A stretch of DNA of 35,649 bases. Origin: a virus. How positions within the stretch are numbered: the first letter of the stretch is position 1; each line of letters begins with the position of its first letter. The notes beneath the pieces are model-generated. The model did not search any database. It saw only the letters and a program-made list of their open reading frames with translations, and was not told where the DNA came from. The stretch is taken from positions 1 through 35,649 of the IMG/VR virus record IMGVR_UViG_3300009130_001834; one strand, given 5' to 3'. Of the stretch, positions 1-6,912 are shown in pieces. The position numbers and the translations under genes are program-made.

Positions 1-285
1 ACCACCAAAGATTTAGATGGGCAAGATGTGTGTGAATTTGTATTTGGAGATGAAGTAGGACATAATAATAAGATCACATACCAATTACAAGGAGAAATTA
101 GTAAAGAAGACATGAAAATAAGATACAATTCAAACATGTTAAAAACTATTTTAAATGCAAATAAAGATATGGATGAAGGTCAATTTAAGATTTCTAATCA
201 AGGATTGATGTATTTTAATTTTAAGAATGAAACAATAGAAAGTGAATATTATATGGTTCCTCAAGAAGATGGTATTATTTCTTGA
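1..285 (+). CDS. 45: DNA polymerase sliding clamp, C-terminal part (T4 gp45-like, 5' truncated)
   Basis: An open frame runs in from the left edge (first codon at base 1) and stops at 283-285, leaving about 94 residues. The tail has the rhythm of the last domain of T4 gp45: an acidic strand, a segment reading MKIRYNSNMLKTIL, a short turn, then a strand ending in YYMVPQ and an acidic terminus. In T4 the clamp is a trimeric ring that tethers the polymerase and also activates late transcription. Clamp loader genes gp44 and gp62 lie downstream, which supports the call. The match is by pattern only, so another PCNA-like or unrelated DNA-binding protein is possible. The true start lies outside the window. 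Confidence 0.55.
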   Translation, partial: TTKDLDGQDVCEFVFGDEVGHNNKITYQLQGEISKEDMKIRYNSNMLKTILNANKDMDEGQFKISNQGLMYFNFKNETIESEYYMVPQEDGIIS

Positions 286-326
286 TTTCTATATATGTAT
301 AAATGCAAACTTAGGATGCACCAAAC

Positions 327-378
327 GACTTACCAAGCGGAAGTCAAATAATTAATAAACCGAGTAGCCAAGGCACTC
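327..378 (+). other. Two small hairpins in the leader of hsp20
   Basis: The 108-base gap between the clamp gene and hsp20 contains two short inverted repeats. GACTT at 327-331 pairs with AAGTC at 341-345 around a 9-nt loop. GAGT plus GC at 362-368 pairs with GC plus ACTC at 373-378, with A366 bulged. Neither is followed by a T-run, so they do not look like intrinsic terminators. They could be mRNA-processing or stability structures in the hsp20 leader, or chance pairings. Confidence 0.25.
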
Positions 379-393
379 ACAAAACTAAATGAT

Positions 394-816
394 ATGAGTA
401 CATTATATTATGAACGTACACCGTTCGATATCCTTTTTAGGAATTTTTTCAATGCAGAAAGTAATTTCACACCCTGCACAATCGATAACAAACAACCTCA
501 CCCCTTAGACATATATTACGATGAAGATGGTCTCAATTTTGAGATTGCCTGTACAGGTCTTAAAAAACAAGACCTCCAATTAGAAATAGATGGAGATGTT
601 CTATCCATAATTTATAAAAAACCAGAACAAAAAGAACCTGAAGATTATTCAGGTTACATTTATAAAGGATTGTCAAAAAGATCCTTTAGTTTGGGGTATA
701 AAATAGCACCTAAATTTGACTTATCAAAAGTAGAGGCTAATATGAAAGATGGGTTACTACACCTATTTATCCCAACGGCGGCATCACAAAAAACAAAAGT
801 AGTTAAAATAAAATAA
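394..816 (+). CDS. hsp20: Small heat shock protein, Hsp20/alpha-crystallin family
   Basis: The 140-residue protein has the build of an Hsp20: a short N-terminal region starting with YYERTPFDILFRNFF, then an alpha-crystallin beta-sandwich (about residues 38-130) with the strand motif DGLNFEIACTGLKKQDLQLEI. The late strand VEANMKDGLLHLFIP carries the family's typical 'A..kdGvL.i.iP' pattern. It ends in a basic tail with VKIK. Such proteins are ATP-independent holdases that keep unfolded proteins soluble. Hsp20 is a widely shared gene of marine T4-like phages. Here it lies between the clamp and the groES-groEL pair, so a role in virion or replisome protein folding fits. The start has no Shine-Dalgarno sequence. 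Confidence 0.9.
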   Translation: MSTLYYERTPFDILFRNFFNAESNFTPCTIDNKQPHPLDIYYDEDGLNFEIACTGLKKQDLQLEIDGDVLSIIYKKPEQKEPEDYSGYIYKGLSKRSFSLGYKIAPKFDLSKVEANMKDGLLHLFIPTAASQKTKVVKIK

Positions 817-854
817 GAAAACTGCATCCTAGGTTTGCTTATTAAGACTTTTTT
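812..854 (+). terminator. Possible intrinsic terminator/attenuator after hsp20
   Basis: AATAAG (812-817) pairs with CTTATT (838-843), and after an A/G mismatch AAAC (819-822) pairs with GTTT (833-836), leaving a 10-nt loop. A run of six T (849-854) follows after five bases. The stem is weak and AT-rich. It begins inside the hsp20 stop codon and shares bases with the -33 box of the next promoter, so it may be an overlap of termination and initiation signals. Confidence 0.4.
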
Positions 855-863
855 CGTATATTA
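834..863 (+). promoter_or_regulatory. Bacteroidota-type promoter for the small gene/groES/groEL unit
   Basis: TTTG at 834-837 is followed after 19 nt by TATATTA at 857-863, inside the context TTCGTATATTA that also appears at the promoters near 27580 and 27796. This fits the Bacteroidota -33/-7 arrangement. The first start codon lies about 33 nt further on, behind an A-rich leader. The spacer is one base shorter than in the other copies in this window. Confidence 0.55.
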
Positions 864-881
864 AACCCAAATAAAAAATTA

Positions 882-899
882 AAAAACAAATTGTTATGA
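882..899 (+). repeat. Leader repeat, copy 1 (18 nt)
   Basis: The 18 bases aaaaacaaattgttatga span the leader and start codon of the 51-aa gene. They recur exactly at 1057-1074 over the groES start. This may be a shared translation-initiation element in a phage without Shine-Dalgarno sites. Confidence 0.6.
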
Positions 900-1051
900 A
901 AGTACATATTACATTAAACCCAAAACCTGGTACAGGAGTTACCACTCAAAAAACAACAATAGATGCTACTGACATCAATGCTGCTAAGAGATTAGCTGAA
1001 TCCCAATATGGAGATAAATTCTATGTTAGAGTAAACAACTGGACTAATTAA
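896..1051 (+). CDS. Small conserved-looking protein, 51 aa, function unknown
   Basis: The frame reads MKVHITLNPKPGTG, then a segment with TTIDATDINAAKRLAESQYG and ends YVRVNNWTN. The pattern (a first strand, a helix with 'aakrlAesqyg', a last strand) is like small phage proteins of the beta-alpha-beta kind, in which the helix resembles 'extended sequence' repeats, but I cannot name a family. It shares its promoter and an identical 18-nt leader with groES 19 nt downstream, so it is probably expressed together with the chaperonin. The start is set by the leader repeat. It is too short for many gene finders. Confidence 0.65.
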   Translation: MKVHITLNPKPGTGVTTQKTTIDATDINAAKRLAESQYGDKFYVRVNNWTN

Positions 1052-1056
1052 TTAAT

Positions 1057-1074
1057 AAAAACAAATTGTTATGA
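1057..1074 (+). repeat. Leader repeat, copy 2 (18 nt)
   Basis: This is an exact second copy of the 18-nt leader and start-codon sequence at 882-899, here placed over the groES start codon. Confidence 0.6.
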
Positions 1075-1436
1075 CAGATTTAGAAGCATTATTTGATGCT
1101 GTTATCGTTAAACCTCAAGAAGAAGAGGAAACAACATATGGCTCAATTGTAGTACCTGATTTAGGTAAAGACCGAAATGAGCATGGTACTGTAGTAGCTG
1201 TAGGACCTGGAAGGCATGTAGCTGGAGTAGGTTTTATAGAAACTGAAATTAAAACAGGAGATAAAGTTATTTTACCTACAATAGGTTTTACAAAACTAGA
1301 ACATAAAGGAGAAGAATTTTATATAGGCCAAGAAAACCAAATACTTGCCAGACTAAAAAATACAACCTCTATAGAAGATGTTTTAGCAGAAACAGAAGTT
1401 ACACCCGAAGAAAAATCAATATTAGAAAATGAGTAA
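1071..1436 (+). CDS. groES: Co-chaperonin GroES (Cpn10)
   Basis: The 121-residue protein has the Cpn10 fold signature: an opening strand reading FDAVIVKPQEEEET, the mobile loop region YGSIVVPDLGKDRNEHG, the strand GTVVAVGPGRH, the KTGDKVILP turn, and the closing strand EFYIGQENQILARL. GroES caps the GroEL ring and closes the folding chamber. A cellular GroES is about 97 residues and T4 gp31 about 111. This one has an acidic C-terminal extension of roughly 25 residues (TTSIEDVLAETEVTPEEKS). It overlaps groEL by 8 nt, indicating coupled translation. Its similarity is to cellular GroES rather than to the divergent T4 gp31. Confidence 0.92.
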   Translation: MTDLEALFDAVIVKPQEEEETTYGSIVVPDLGKDRNEHGTVVAVGPGRHVAGVGFIETEIKTGDKVILPTIGFTKLEHKGEEFYIGQENQILARLKNTTSIEDVLAETEVTPEEKSILENE

Positions 1437-3057
1437 AATTATAGAATTTGGTCCTGAAGCTAGAAAACAATTAGTAGAAGGAATAGATACAATAGCAAAC
1501 GCTGTAGTATCAACATTAGGCCCTAATGGTAGAAATGTAGTAATTTCAAAACCAAATGATTACCCTCAATCCACAAAAGATGGGGTAACAGTAGCAAAAA
1601 ATATTTCATTAGAAGATCCTATTCAAGAATTAGGAGTTCAAATGCTTAAACAAGCAGCTATTAAAACAGCTGATAACGCTGGAGATGGTACCACTACCTC
1701 TACTTTATTGGCTAGGGAAATGGTTAAAGCAGGTTTAGAACAATTAGATGAGGGGGCAAATGCTGTAGATATTAAAAGAGGTATAGATGCAGCTGTAGAG
1801 CAAGTTATTACCCAATTAAGAACCATAAATGAAGATATTTCTTCTCCTGAACAATTAGAACAAATAGCAACTATTTCAGCTAACAATGACGAAACAGTAG
1901 GAAAACTTATTTCCAGAGCTATGGAAAAAGTAGGTAGAGAAGGAGTTGTCCATATTGAAGAATCTAAAACAGGAGAAACATATTTAGAAACTGTTGAAGG
2001 AATGCAGTTTGATAGAGGGTTTAAATCCCCATATTTTGTTACTAATAACAATAATATGACTTCAACTTTAAATGAAGTTTATGTATTAGTAGCAGATCAT
2101 ACTTTTACACAAGTAAAAGAATTACTTCCTATACTAGAAGGAGTATCAAATACAAATAAATCACTTTTAATTATTGCTAAGGATATAGATAATGAAGCTT
2201 TAGCTACTCTTATTGTAAATAAAATGAGAGGTACATTAAAAGTATGCGCTGTAAAAGCTCCTGATTTTGGAGACAGACAGAAATTAGTATTAGAAGATAT
2301 AGCTACATTAACAGGTGGTCAAGTATTTTCTAAAGAAAAAGGAATGAAACTTGAAAAATTTAGTTGGGAATGGTTTGGTGAAGCTAGAGTAGCTACTATT
2401 ACTAAAGAAAAAACAACTATTGTAGATGGTAAAGGTAGTGAAGAGGCAATTTCTCAAAGAGTAGAAGAATTAGCTACCCAAATTGAAAATGCTCAAACAC
2501 CATTTGAGATGGAAAGACTTCAAGATAGAATGTCCAAATTTGTTGGTGGAGTAGCAATTGTTCATGTAGGTGGAAATACTGAAACTGAAATGAATGAGAA
2601 AAAAGATAGGGTAGATGATGCTCTTAATGCTACAAAAGCAGCTATTGAAGAAGGAATCCTCCCAGGTGGTGGAGTCGCGTTATTGGGTGCTGCTTTGGGA
2701 TTAGAAATTAGTGGAAATAAAGATTTTGAATTTGGTGTAAATATAGTTAAAAAAGCATGTAGAAAACCATTTTCCCAAATTTTAACTAACGCAGGTTATA
2801 CTCAAGAAGAATCAAATTCAATTTCATTAGATGTAGAAGATTTGGATTGGGTAGGATATAATATTAAAACTAATAAAACAACCAATTTAAAAGATGCAGG
2901 TATTATTGATCCTTTTAAAGTTACTAGAAGTGCATTACAAAATGCAGCTTCAATAGCAGGTACAATTTTATTAACGGAATGTACTATAGTTGATAAACCT
3001 AGTGAAAACGATATGAACGGAATAGACCCAGCAGCAATGATGGGGGGGATGATGTAA
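1429..3057 (+). CDS. groEL: Chaperonin GroEL (Cpn60)
   Basis: The protein is full length (542 residues; E. coli GroEL is 548). All the core motifs are there: GPNGRNVVI (31-39), DGVTVAK at 51, the ATPase loop GDGTTTSTLLA with the catalytic aspartate at 86, the apical segment GMQFDRGFKSPYF, and the hinge/ATPase segment RVDDALNATKAAIEEGI with PGGGVALL. The C-terminus ends in MMGGMM, like the flexible GGM tail of cellular GroEL. It forms the double-ring ATP-driven folding chamber with GroES. Many large phages carry only a GroES-like protein; a complete pair suggests that some phage protein needs a dedicated chamber or that host GroEL becomes limiting. Confidence 0.96.
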   Translation: MSKIIEFGPEARKQLVEGIDTIANAVVSTLGPNGRNVVISKPNDYPQSTKDGVTVAKNISLEDPIQELGVQMLKQAAIKTADNAGDGTTTSTLLAREMVKAGLEQLDEGANAVDIKRGIDAAVEQVITQLRTINEDISSPEQLEQIATISANNDETVGKLISRAMEKVGREGVVHIEESKTGETYLETVEGMQFDRGFKSPYFVTNNNNMTSTLNEVYVLVADHTFTQVKELLPILEGVSNTNKSLLIIAKDIDNEALATLIVNKMRGTLKVCAVKAPDFGDRQKLVLEDIATLTGGQVFSKEKGMKLEKFSWEWFGEARVATITKEKTTIVDGKGSEEAISQRVEELATQIENAQTPFEMERLQDRMSKFVGGVAIVHVGGNTETEMNEKKDRVDDALNATKAAIEEGILPGGGVALLGAALGLEISGNKDFEFGVNIVKKACRKPFSQILTNAGYTQEESNSISLDVEDLDWVGYNIKTNKTTNLKDAGIIDPFKVTRSALQNAASIAGTILLTECTIVDKPSENDMNGIDPAAMMGGMM

Positions 3058-3058
3058 T

Positions 3059-3325
3059 ATGAAAACAAAGGTTATAGAAAGAAATGAGTTAATTGCTACT
3101 AGGGTTATAGGTAAAGGAGACACCTGGACCCTAGTAGATGATTCAAAAAAAGTAGTTTATAAGTCTTTAACAGATACTTTGGAAGCCTACCTAGGAGCTA
3201 CTAACTTCAAGGGCGAATATAGGTTAGATCCTTTAGGAAGTAAATTATATGCTATTAAAACTTCTGAAGAAGAGGTAAAACCTGAACCAATTAAAAAATA
3301 TAATATTTATGGAGATGAATACTAA
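3059..3325 (+). CDS. Hypothetical protein, 88 aa, between groEL and clamp loader gene 44
   Basis: The frame starts one base after the groEL stop and overlaps the start of the clamp loader gene by 17 nt, so it is part of the same transcript. The protein has an N-terminal beta-rich part (VIERNELIATRVIGKGDTWTL), a middle helix (SLTDTLEAYLGA) and an acidic/proline tail (EEEVKPEPIKK). I do not recognise a family. The short overlaps on both sides and lack of a competing frame support it as a real gene. Confidence 0.65.
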   Translation: MKTKVIERNELIATRVIGKGDTWTLVDDSKKVVYKSLTDTLEAYLGATNFKGEYRLDPLGSKLYAIKTSEEEVKPEPIKKYNIYGDEY

Positions 3326-4244
3326 AGAGCATTCATTATTAGTAGAAAAATATAGATCAAAAAATCTAGATGAATATGTAGGTAATAACCATATTAAAAC
3401 ACAAATAAAAAAATATTTAGATCAAGATGACATACAAAACTTTATTTTCTATGGTCCAAGTGGGACTGGGAAAACAACTTTGGCAAAACTTATTGTTAAT
3501 AATTTGGACTGCGATTACTTATATATTAACGCTAGTGATGAACGTGGTATCGAAACTATTAGGGATAAAGTCACAAACTTCTCAAGTACTGCTTCGTTTC
3601 GACAGATCAAAGTTGTCATATTGGACGAGGCAGATTTCCTTACAATTCAAGCTCAAGCATCATTAAGAAATGTAATTGAAACATTTTCAAGATCTACACG
3701 TTTTATTATGACGTGTAATTTTATAGAAAGGATAATAGATCCATTACAATCAAGATGTCAAGTACTAAAAATAATACCCCCAAGTAAAAAGGAAGTAGCA
3801 AAACATTTAAAAGAGATATTAGATACAGAACAAACAAAGTTCAAAATCGAAGCTCTTGTTAACATAGTTAACACCCATCATCCGGATATACGAAAAATGT
3901 TAAATACAATTCAATTATCAACTAAAGATAATGAGTTAGTATTAGATGAATCAATTATAGTATCATCCAATTATATAAAACAAGTCATAGCAGAATTAAA
4001 AAACCCAAAAACGGATTATCGAAAGTTAAGACAAATAATTGCCGACTCGGGAGTTAAAGATTTTGAAGAATTATATAGATCCCTATTTGATTACGCAGGT
4101 GAATATGCCAAGGGTAGAGAAGGCAGTGTAGCTATGGTTTTAAATGAGCACCAATATCATTCAAACTTTAGAATAGATAAAGAAATTAATATAAGTAGCT
4201 GTTTGGCAAAAATAATAGAAATAAAGAAACCACAAGTTATATGA
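3309..4244 (+). CDS. 44: Clamp loader large subunit, AAA+ ATPase (T4 gp44-like)
   Basis: The 311-residue AAA+ protein has Walker A GPSGTGKT (49-56), Walker B VVILDEAD (102-109), sensor 1 TCN (135-137) and the SRC motif (148-150), whose arginine acts as the finger in RFC/gp44 ATPases. The lid follows to about residue 215, and a helical collar domain completes the protein. It loads the sliding clamp onto primer-template junctions using ATP, together with gp62 (found at 6475). T4 gp44 is 319 residues, so the length fits. Starts at 3309 and 3315 are both possible (ATGGAGATG); I keep the first. The 3' end overlaps the next gene by 4 nt. Confidence 0.9.
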   Translation: MEMNTKEHSLLVEKYRSKNLDEYVGNNHIKTQIKKYLDQDDIQNFIFYGPSGTGKTTLAKLIVNNLDCDYLYINASDERGIETIRDKVTNFSSTASFRQIKVVILDEADFLTIQAQASLRNVIETFSRSTRFIMTCNFIERIIDPLQSRCQVLKIIPPSKKEVAKHLKEILDTEQTKFKIEALVNIVNTHHPDIRKMLNTIQLSTKDNELVLDESIIVSSNYIKQVIAELKNPKTDYRKLRQIIADSGVKDFEELYRSLFDYAGEYAKGREGSVAMVLNEHQYHSNFRIDKEINISSCLAKIIEIKKPQVI

Positions 4245-5221
4245 GTAGTTTAAAAAAAGGAGACAACATTACATCCAAAAAGTTTTTTTCCACCAAGGAT
4301 AAAATGATGTATGAACATGCCTGGGAATGGGCAAAGAAAGAAGGTCATAGAAATGTAGGTGAGGGAGATGCATTATGGAGAACAGGATTAGCATATATAG
4401 CATGGAAAGACCCTGAAATGAAAGAGGGTATACTTGGGTGCTACAGGAAATTCGGTGGGAATTATCATTTTAAAAAACCAATGTATCAAGCATCTAGGGC
4501 AACAGGTCGATATGGTGAAGATGATGTTTCAAGAGATCAAGTAATTATGTCATTAGCTGCATTACACGTTAATAAAGACTATGTAGATTTGGAGGAAATT
4601 GCGGGTAAGCTGCCGTACAAGCTTTCGCGTAAATTTAATATGACACCTGGTATGTGGTCTTGGGTACAATTACTTGCGGATTCAAAATGGAAAAAGTTTC
4701 ATGTAAACTTTATATGTTTAACTGGGATTTTTGGAAATGGGATAGCATTTGCTTTAAATAAAATTATAGCAAAAATTTGTGGATTTAAAAGAGATAAAGT
4801 AAAAAATAATGATTATACTTCAAGAGTTCATTATGATTTAAAGGAAAAATGGAATAAATTTCAATTAGCAGCTTCAAGAGCTTATTATCATGGATTTGCA
4901 TTTCATTTAACTTGTTGGGTATATTATACATTACCTCAAGATTATAATCCATTCTTAAAAAGGACTTTTAGAAAAATATTGTTTAATTACTGTGAAAAAG
5001 AAAATTATCTTTGTAGACTATTACTAGGTGATACTTCAGTAACAAAAGAAGAAGTTATTTCATATATTCCAAGAGAAGGATTTAGATGGCAAGCCTATTT
5101 AGATGGAAGTTGGCCAAATTATAATGGGGAAAAAACTCAAATTTGGAAAACAAAGTATTTAAAATATAACCAATTAGACAAAGATTGTTTAATAACAATG
5201 TATAACACTATAAAAAAATGA
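4241..5221 (+). CDS. Uncharacterised 326-aa protein, aromatic-rich
   Basis: I do not recognise this family. The protein is rich in Trp, Tyr, Phe and Lys. Its N-terminal part has helices carrying ALWRTGLAYIAWKDPEMKEG, then SRATGRYGEDDVSRDQVIMSL, reminiscent of helix-pair repeats of (alpha/alpha) toroid enzymes, but that is only an impression. The middle holds a weakly hydrophobic stretch (about 155-180, NFICLTGIFGNGIAFALNKI), perhaps a buried helix. It overlaps gene 44 by 4 nt upstream and the sulfotransferase by 4 nt downstream, so it is cotranscribed with both. It is too long and unlike in sequence to be the small clamp loader subunit. Its task may concern glycan or sulfate chemistry rather than replication. 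Confidence 0.75.
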   Translation: MSSLKKGDNITSKKFFSTKDKMMYEHAWEWAKKEGHRNVGEGDALWRTGLAYIAWKDPEMKEGILGCYRKFGGNYHFKKPMYQASRATGRYGEDDVSRDQVIMSLAALHVNKDYVDLEEIAGKLPYKLSRKFNMTPGMWSWVQLLADSKWKKFHVNFICLTGIFGNGIAFALNKIIAKICGFKRDKVKNNDYTSRVHYDLKEKWNKFQLAASRAYYHGFAFHLTCWVYYTLPQDYNPFLKRTFRKILFNYCEKENYLCRLLLGDTSVTKEEVISYIPREGFRWQAYLDGSWPNYNGEKTQIWKTKYLKYNQLDKDCLITMYNTIKK

Positions 5222-5841
5222 TTAGATCTAATCCACATAAATTTCTCTTCATTTCAGTCCCAAAAACGGGGTGTACCTCTATAGAGAAGATGTTAAATAG
5301 AGATTTATTTAACGATCCTAATCGCCCTGAAGGGTATGACAAGCATAGCTTTGTATCTGCTGCCCAAAATGATTATCATTATGATAATTGGGATGAAACC
5401 TGGAAGTGTGGATTTGTTAGAAATCCTTATGATAGAGCTATAAGTTGGTGGAGTTATTTAACCCAACATCTATATACTTGGTTAGATAATTCATGTAAAA
5501 GTGAAGAAGATCGATATAGATTTGGATGTGGAAAAAATAGTACTTTTTTAGAGTTTTGCCAAAACGTTCCATGGTGGGTTTGGACTAATTGTCATAAATG
5601 GTTAGAGGATGGAAATGGAAATTTAATTATGGATTTTATTGGAAGATATGAGGAATTTGATAAAGGAGTAGAAACAATATATAATCATTTAAACCTCTCC
5701 CTTCCAGAAATACAAAATTTAAATTCAAGTAAACATAAACACTACTCGGAATATTATTGCGATGAGTCTTTTGAAATAGTAACAAATCACAATAAAAAAG
5801 ATTTAGAAATATTTAATTATAAATTCGAAAACAAAAAATAA
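5218..5841 (+). CDS. Sulfotransferase family protein (PAPS-dependent)
   Basis: Residues 14-24 read VPKTGCTSIEK, the 5'-phosphosulfate-binding loop of carbohydrate sulfotransferases (usually PKtGsTsl). Residues 66-76 read FVRNPYDRAIS, the 3'-phosphate-binding motif with its arginine and serine. The length of 207 residues fits the compact Sulfotransfer_2-type enzymes. The family moves sulfate from PAPS to a hydroxyl or amino group of a sugar or other acceptor. No signal peptide is visible, so it should act in the host cytoplasm. It lies apart from the main glycan locus but close to a DUF2061 gene, and a second sulfotransferase is encoded at 17835. The acceptor is unknown. Confidence 0.82.
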   Translation: MIRSNPHKFLFISVPKTGCTSIEKMLNRDLFNDPNRPEGYDKHSFVSAAQNDYHYDNWDETWKCGFVRNPYDRAISWWSYLTQHLYTWLDNSCKSEEDRYRFGCGKNSTFLEFCQNVPWWVWTNCHKWLEDGNGNLIMDFIGRYEEFDKGVETIYNHLNLSLPEIQNLNSSKHKHYSEYYCDESFEIVTNHNKKDLEIFNYKFENKK

Positions 5842-5846
5842 AAAAA

Positions 5847-6086
5847 ATGAATAATCAACAACAACCTAACATTGATCTCACAAACACTACTTCTATTGAG
5901 GGTTTTGACGGAGGTAAACTATTTGGACAAGCTTTTCTTTTAAGAAAGGTAAGTAAATTTGTAGTAGGAGGAACAGAAGATGCTCTTTTACCTATTCCAG
6001 TATTTTATGATTTAGACTCTCGTAAAATTATAATTGACTCATTACCCAAAGAATTAAGAGAAGAATATGAAGATATTTCTATTTAA
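5847..6086 (+). CDS. Hypothetical protein, 79 aa
   Basis: This small protein starts with a Gln/Asn-rich segment (MNNQQQPNIDLTNTTSIEG), followed by KLFGQAFLLRKVSKFVVGG and a more ordered C-terminal part with LPIPVFYDLDSRKIIIDSLP and acidic end. 'PIPVFYDldsrKI' looks like a short beta hairpin. I cannot assign a family. It lies 5 nt after the sulfotransferase stop and overlaps the DUF2061 start by one base (TAATG), which supports expression as part of this transcript. Confidence 0.65.
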   Translation: MNNQQQPNIDLTNTTSIEGFDGGKLFGQAFLLRKVSKFVVGGTEDALLPIPVFYDLDSRKIIIDSLPKELREEYEDISI

Positions 6087-6313
6087 TGGTTAGTAAAAAA
6101 AAACATATTTTAAAAACTTTTACTTGGAGAATAATATCTACATTAACTACCATATTCATAGCTTTTTTTATTACTGGAGAACCCTTAATAGGATTAGCTA
6201 TTGGGGGGTTTGAATTTTTTGTTAAAATGCCTATTTATTATCTTCATGAAAGGGCCTGGTTTAGATTTTTTAAATATGAAATTAAAAAAGAAATACATAG
6301 GAAAAGGGATTAG
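6086..6313 (+). CDS. DUF2061 small membrane protein
   Basis: The 75-residue protein matches what I recall of DUF2061 (PF09834): KTFTWRIISTLTTIFIAFF at the front, the second segment GLAIGGFEFFVKMPIYYLHERAWF, and a basic tail. Two membrane-spanning segments are likely (about 10-30 and 35-55), with the YLHERxW motif just after the second. The biochemical role is unknown. In bacteria members are often found by sulfate-assimilation genes, and here the gene lies two genes after a sulfotransferase, so a link to sulfur-group chemistry is possible but inferred. Confidence 0.8.
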   Translation: MVSKKKHILKTFTWRIISTLTTIFIAFFITGEPLIGLAIGGFEFFVKMPIYYLHERAWFRFFKYEIKKEIHRKRD

Positions 6314-6323
6314 AAAAATAAAC

Positions 6324-6497
6324 ATGAAAACCCAACTATTATTTAATGGTTGGTGGGCTCATTATCACCCAAATTGTTGGTTTAAATCCTCAGAAGATAC
6401 TCAATATTTGAATGAAGAAGGGGTATTAGTTGGTTTTAGACCTGAAGAAGAAGGATTAACTCTAGAAGAAGCTTATGAAAAATCCAAAAAAGGATAG
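6324..6497 (+). CDS. Hypothetical protein, 57 aa
   Basis: The frame opens further upstream, but the upstream part overlaps the DUF2061 gene out of frame, so the ATG at 6324 (MKTQLLFNGWWAHYHPNCWF) is preferred. The peptide is rich in Trp and His in its first half and acidic in its second (GLTLEEAYEKSKKG). The pattern is typical of small phage proteins. No family is recognised. It overlaps the downstream clamp loader subunit gene by 23 nt. Confidence 0.5.
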   Translation: MKTQLLFNGWWAHYHPNCWFKSSEDTQYLNEEGVLVGFRPEEEGLTLEEAYEKSKKG

Positions 6498-6912
6498 AAC
6501 CAAGAACATCTTCTGTTGGCTGCAGGAAATAACTCTGTACAAAACACCTGCTGAAGAGTTTACGGATAACGACTGGGAAAAGTTTAACTCGTGGCTTGTG
6601 CACCGCTTTATAAGCCAATCGGTATATTACGTTGAAGTCGCTGATTACGCGCAAAGTATGTTACCAACAATGAAAAAAGAAATATATAATTTTTATAAAG
6701 AAATGATACCAAAACGCAAAGTCTGGTTAAAATATATCAAAACCAAAAATAAGGAAGTAAATAAAGAGTTAATTTCTCACATAGCTTCTTACTATGAGGT
6801 TGGATTACGTGAAGCTCGTTCGTATATTAATGTGATAACAGATGAAGAAATGCCTATCATCCTAGGAGAGATGGGATTAGAAGATAAAGAAATAAAAAAG
6901 TTATTAAAGTGA
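6475..6912 (+). CDS. 62: Clamp loader small subunit (T4 gp62-like)
   Basis: The 145-residue protein lacks an ATPase site and resembles gp62. An N-terminal helical part reads FNSWLVHRFISQSVYYVEVA (compare 'FMVNRALS' in phage gp62). The block PKRKVWLKYIKTKNKEVNK corresponds to the T4 segment with GKRYGKWAKL. It ends with a helical tail, SHIASYYEVGLREARSYINVITDEE, similar to the T4 'AKRYQVNTNDAINY' region. It would complete the gp44/gp62 loader as the non-catalytic subunit. T4 gp62 is 187 residues, so this version is short. Unlike T4, genes 44 and 62 are separated by about 2.2 kb. It overlaps the next gene by 4 nt. Confidence 0.72.
   Translation: MKNPKKDRTKNIFCWLQEITLYKTPAEEFTDNDWEKFNSWLVHRFISQSVYYVEVADYAQSMLPTMKKEIYNFYKEMIPKRKVWLKYIKTKNKEVNKELISHIASYYEVGLREARSYINVITDEEMPIILGEMGLEDKEIKKLLK

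Noticed and set aside
1638-2051. Long minus-strand open frame inside groEL
   Set aside because: It lies fully inside a well supported gene on the other strand, and the protein is Ser/Leu-rich as expected for an antisense shadow.
3427-3666. 79-codon plus-strand frame inside gene 44
   Set aside because: It is a shifted frame within the Walker motifs region of the clamp loader; the composition is not protein-like compared with gp44.
6201-6323. N-terminal extension of the 57-aa protein
   Set aside because: The upstream part overlaps DUF2061 out of frame; the ATG at 6324 avoids this.
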